From Gemmatimonadota bacterium (GTDB taxonomy: Bacteria > Gemmatimonadota > Gemmatimonadetes > Gemmatimonadales > Gemmatimonadaceae), in assembly GCA_028287225.1 (NCBI GenBank), contig JAQBPZ010000044.1, forward strand, positions 1 to 18,013: a stretch of 18,013 nucleotides of DNA. The letters run 5' to 3'. The first letter of the stretch is position 1. Every line of letters begins with the position of its first letter. Both the position numbers and the translations under genes were made by a program. This document shows, one piece after another, positions 15,754 through 18,013 of the stretch. The notes under the pieces were generated by a model. It saw nothing but the letters and a program-made list of their open reading frames with translations, made no database searches and was not told the DNA's origin.

Positions 15754-15827
15754 GCCTGCTGTACTAGCAGGGCGAGTGCCAGCGGTTCGGTGGTGCGCGA
15801 GTTTCGCACGTGCTGCGACTGGACAAC

Positions 15828-16083
15828 GCTCGAACCGCGGAGGACGCGAGACTGCCGCTCGGGACGCATCCAGACGGGGCGGTTCGGACCGAATGCAGCG
15901 AGTTTGCCGAAAACTGCCGAATCATTCCGGTGCAGCGCGTCCGCCACTCGCCGGAAGTACTTGGCAGTTCTCGTTTCAACTCGCTGCATCCGCTCCGAAA
16001 CCGGCACGTCTGGATGCATCCCGAGCGGCTTCCGAACCGGCCCGTCTGGATGCATCCCGAGCGGCCGTCCCCGTGGTTCGAGC
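15828..16083. repeat. 256-bp imperfect palindrome with internal direct repeat (fold-back element 3)
   Basis: This fills most of the 347-bp gap 15754-16100. The left arm 15855-15918 is an inverted copy of 15963-16028, and the outer left part from 15828 (GCTCGAACC) pairs with a second copy of the arm up to 16083. The tip carries TTCCGG (15925-15930) against CCGGAA (15951-15956). A 35-36-bp segment is duplicated in direct orientation at 15994-16029 and 16031-16065. The element starts 18 bp after the stop of the TonB-dependent receptor gene. It is related to element 2. No coding potential is evident inside. Confidence 0.88.
15994..16065. repeat. Direct repeat of 35-36 bp inside fold-back element 3
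   Basis: Copies 15994-16029 and 16031-16065 are nearly identical; both contain CGTCTGGATGCATCCCGAGC, with one substitution and one single-base indel between them. Each copy can pair with the same left-arm segment near 15855-15880. Confidence 0.9.
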
Positions 16084-16100
16084 TCTACGGCGGCCCGGCG

Positions 16101-18013
16101 TCAGGGCGTACGACGATCCCCGCCGCCGCCACCGCCGCCGCCGAAGCCACCCATGCCGCCGATGCCGCGATTGGCCGGCGGAGTCGTGACCGAGGGCGGG
16201 AGCTTCGCCAGCTGCTCCGGAGTCAGCGTGGCCTTGAGGTCGGCGATCGCCTGCTCCGCCACCTTGCGCGCGTCGTTCGTCTTGCCCGACATCCGGGCGA
16301 AGATCACCATCGGGTCCGGGTTCCTGCCCGCGCCGATCAGGATGTCGGCGATCTCCCCGACCACCTTGTCCGACTTCGGCTTCAGCGAATCCGAGAGCAC
16401 CGTGAGCCGCGCCTTCTGCTGCGGGGTGAGCGCGAGCTTGAGCGAGTCGTCCAGCGCGAGGGTCTGCGTGAACGGGTTCGGCACCAGCCGCGACATGCGG
16501 GTGATGTACTCCTCACGCGTCGGCTGCTTGCCGTCCGGGCCGGCGAAGAGCTGCCGCACCTGCTGCCGCGACGGATCGTTGCCCACGGCGAGGCGGCCCT
16601 GGAGCCCGACCTGGAAGGGCACGCGGAAGGCGCTGGTGCGTCCGCTCGCCGTGCCGAAGTGCTCGTTCACCTGGTAGCGGTACGTGCCGCTCGACGGGCC
16701 GGTCGCCTCGAAGCCGCGGACGAACAGCAGCGTGCGGTCCGGGATCACCGGCTGGCCCCAGCCGCTCAGGTTGTCCGAGCCGTGCAGCAGCTGGTCGATG
16801 CCGACGAGCGTGTTCTGCAGCTGGAGCGACAGGGTGAGCCGGCGGTCCAGCCCCAGCGCCGCGGGCTTGAAGTTGAGCTGGATGTCCAGCGCGGGCGTCC
16901 ACGGGGTGGAACAGCTGTTGCGGCCCGCGACGCTCCCGATCTGCGACACGAGGCAGTCGCGCGCGCGGCCGGAGGCGCCGCTGAGCACGCGCGACATCCC
17001 GTTCACCAGCGCGGTGTCGTTCCGGATGTTCGGGTTGGCGGGATCGAAGATGAATGCGCGGTCGTTGCGCGACCCGTCGCCATTCACGTCGCCGCTCACG
17101 ACCGGGGTGTACGCCTGCCCCGCGGTGATGCGGCCGATGGCGGTGATGTCGAGCCAGTTGCGCGCGGGCACGGTCATGGTGGCGAGCACCGAGTGGCGGC
17201 GCTCGAAGTCCGACGTCCCCCACTCCACGACGTTCGGATTGCCAGCGGTGTTGGAGCCGCCGAAGCCGCCGCCGTTCACGCCGAAGCCGTTCTGCTGGTC
17301 ACGCGACCGCAGGAAGGTGTACGAGCCGCTCAGCCGGATGCCCTGGAGCGTCAGCCCACCGACCGTCGTGGTGACCTGCGTGGACTGCGAGTGCAGCTGC
17401 GACATCAGCTCGCTCACGCTGCCGAACTCCGGATGCAGACGCGAGGCGTTGATGGACGTCGCCCCGGTGGCCGGGAAGATGGCGCTCGCCGGCGAGTACA
17501 CCGGACGCCCTCCCTCGCGATCGAGGAAGAACTTCGGGTCGGCGTTGAGGTTGATGTCGCGCGAGCCGGTCTGGTTCACCCCGTACGCCATCGACGCGTC
17601 CACGTTGAAGCTGTAGCGCTCGAAGAAGCGGCGGCTCGCACCGAGCGATCCGCGCCACACCTTGGGGGCGCCGAAGCCTTCGTCGAACAGCACGACGTTG
17701 CGGCGCTGGCCGAAGCCGGTGACTCCGGTGGAGCCGTCGGCGCACTGCGTGGGGATGGACGACGGGTCCGCGAGGTACGCGTCCCAGTCGGGAACCGGCA
17801 CGCCCGCGCCGATGCAGGTGAGCTGCGTCTGGCCACCCGCGAGCCCCGTCGCCTCAACGGCGCCGGCGACGAGGTTGGAGGAGATCCGGCCGCGGAACAG
17901 GCCGGCGCCGCCGCGCACCACCCAGCTCGCCCCGCCCGGACCTCCGGGTCCGCCGGGACCGCCGCCCGGTCCGCCGCGCCCACCCGGGCCGCCACCCTGG
18001 CCGCCACCCTGGC
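16101..18013 (-). CDS. TonB-dependent outer-membrane receptor-like protein, C-terminal part, with a helical Spy-like tail (partial)
   Basis: The frame stays open to the right edge, so at least 636 residues of the C-terminal part are present and the plug and signal peptide lie outside. The visible start is a Gly/Pro-rich stretch (QGGGQGGGPGGRGGPGG...) followed by barrel-like alternating strands. Typical features are SFNVDASMAYG, WGTSDFERRHSVLATMTV, the GDVNGDGSRNDRAFIFDP loop and LDIQLNFKP..RLTLSLQLQN. The last barrel-like strand is about FRVPFQVGLQGRLAVG. It is followed by about 155 further residues with LALTPQQKARLTVLSDSL and KATLTPEQLAKLPP, which look like Spy/CpxP-type helices, and a Gly-rich end (IGGMGGFGGGGGGGGDRRTP). 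Four cysteines lie in loops. The probable role is uptake or surface binding at the outer membrane; the ligand is unknown. Confidence 0.88.
   Translation of the reverse strand, partial: QGGGQGGGPGGRGGPGGGPGGPGGPGGASWVVRGGAGLFRGRISSNLVAGAVEATGLAGGQTQLTCIGAGVPVPDWDAYLADPSSIPTQCADGSTGVTGFGQRRNVVLFDEGFGAPKVWRGSLGASRRFFERYSFNVDASMAYGVNQTGSRDINLNADPKFFLDREGGRPVYSPASAIFPATGATSINASRLHPEFGSVSELMSQLHSQSTQVTTTVGGLTLQGIRLSGSYTFLRSRDQQNGFGVNGGGFGGSNTAGNPNVVEWGTSDFERRHSVLATMTVPARNWLDITAIGRITAGQAYTPVVSGDVNGDGSRNDRAFIFDPANPNIRNDTALVNGMSRVLSGASGRARDCLVSQIGSVAGRNSCSTPWTPALDIQLNFKPAALGLDRRLTLSLQLQNTLVGIDQLLHGSDNLSGWGQPVIPDRTLLFVRGFEATGPSSGTYRYQVNEHFGTASGRTSAFRVPFQVGLQGRLAVGNDPSRQQVRQLFAGPDGKQPTREEYITRMSRLVPNPFTQTLALDDSLKLALTPQQKARLTVLSDSLKPKSDKVVGEIADILIGAGRNPDPMVIFARMSGKTNDARKVAEQAIADLKATLTPEQLAKLPPSVTTPPANRGIGGMGGFGGGGGGGGDRRTP

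Noticed and set aside
15754..15772. Small inverted repeat (CCTGCT...AGCAGG) just before the LysM gene start
   Set aside because: Six-base arms with a five-base spacer overlapping a possible -10 box; could be an operator, but arms this short are expected by chance.

Overview
The window reads as a stretch of GC-rich bacterial chromosome. I infer a member of the Gemmatimonadota: the codon use is extremely GC-biased, the last gene is a TonB-dependent receptor with the 'GDVNGDGSRNDRAF'-type loop I associate with that phylum, and there is a small 'SRCPVDVYC..AGDAVV'-type lipoprotein. This assignment rests on recognition, not on a marker gene. No rRNA, tRNA, CRISPR array, transposase or phage gene is visible. 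Coding density is high and most genes are on the minus strand.

Layout. Positions 1-84 hold the 3' end of an unidentified plus-strand frame, followed by a GCTCACC heptamer repeat and a minus-strand aldehyde dehydrogenase (162-1664). A tight minus-strand operon runs from 4899 down to 1743: thpR, a membrane-anchored protein, an NtrX-like sigma-54 response regulator and a three-helix membrane protein, joined by a 3-bp gap and then GTGA and ATGA overlaps. Upstream on the same strand is larE with a small gene overlapping its stop by ATGA (6099-5051). Divergent from larE is a PilB/GspE-type secretion ATPase (6286-8109) with a good ribosome binding site and a possible sigma-54 promoter. Then come an SGNH hydrolase, a 61-residue hydrophilic protein, a small lipoprotein, the YifB/ComM AAA+ protein (plus strand), an SPL-like radical SAM protein, another small lipoprotein, an O-antigen-ligase-like polytopic protein (plus strand), a secreted DUF5715/M15-like LysM protein, and the C-terminal part of a TonB-dependent outer-membrane protein that runs off the right edge.

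The genes do not form one pathway. They divide into housekeeping functions (RNA phosphodiesterase, natural-transformation helicase, nickel-pincer cofactor sulfur transferase) and envelope functions (pilus or secretion ATPase, polysaccharide ligase, murein-associated LysM protein, outer-membrane receptor, lipoproteins). The only regulator is the orphan sigma-54 activator; no histidine kinase is adjacent.

The least expected material is non-coding. Three intergenic regions (9012-9284, about 11420-11520, 15828-16083) hold long imperfect palindromes. Two of them begin 18-22 bp after a stop codon, and the third lies inside the tight gap between two convergent stops. The second and third are clearly related in sequence to each other. 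They look like a dispersed fold-back repeat family. Several genes without a Shine-Dalgarno sequence also carry a TAnnTT box only 6-7 nt before the ATG, which suggests leaderless transcripts.
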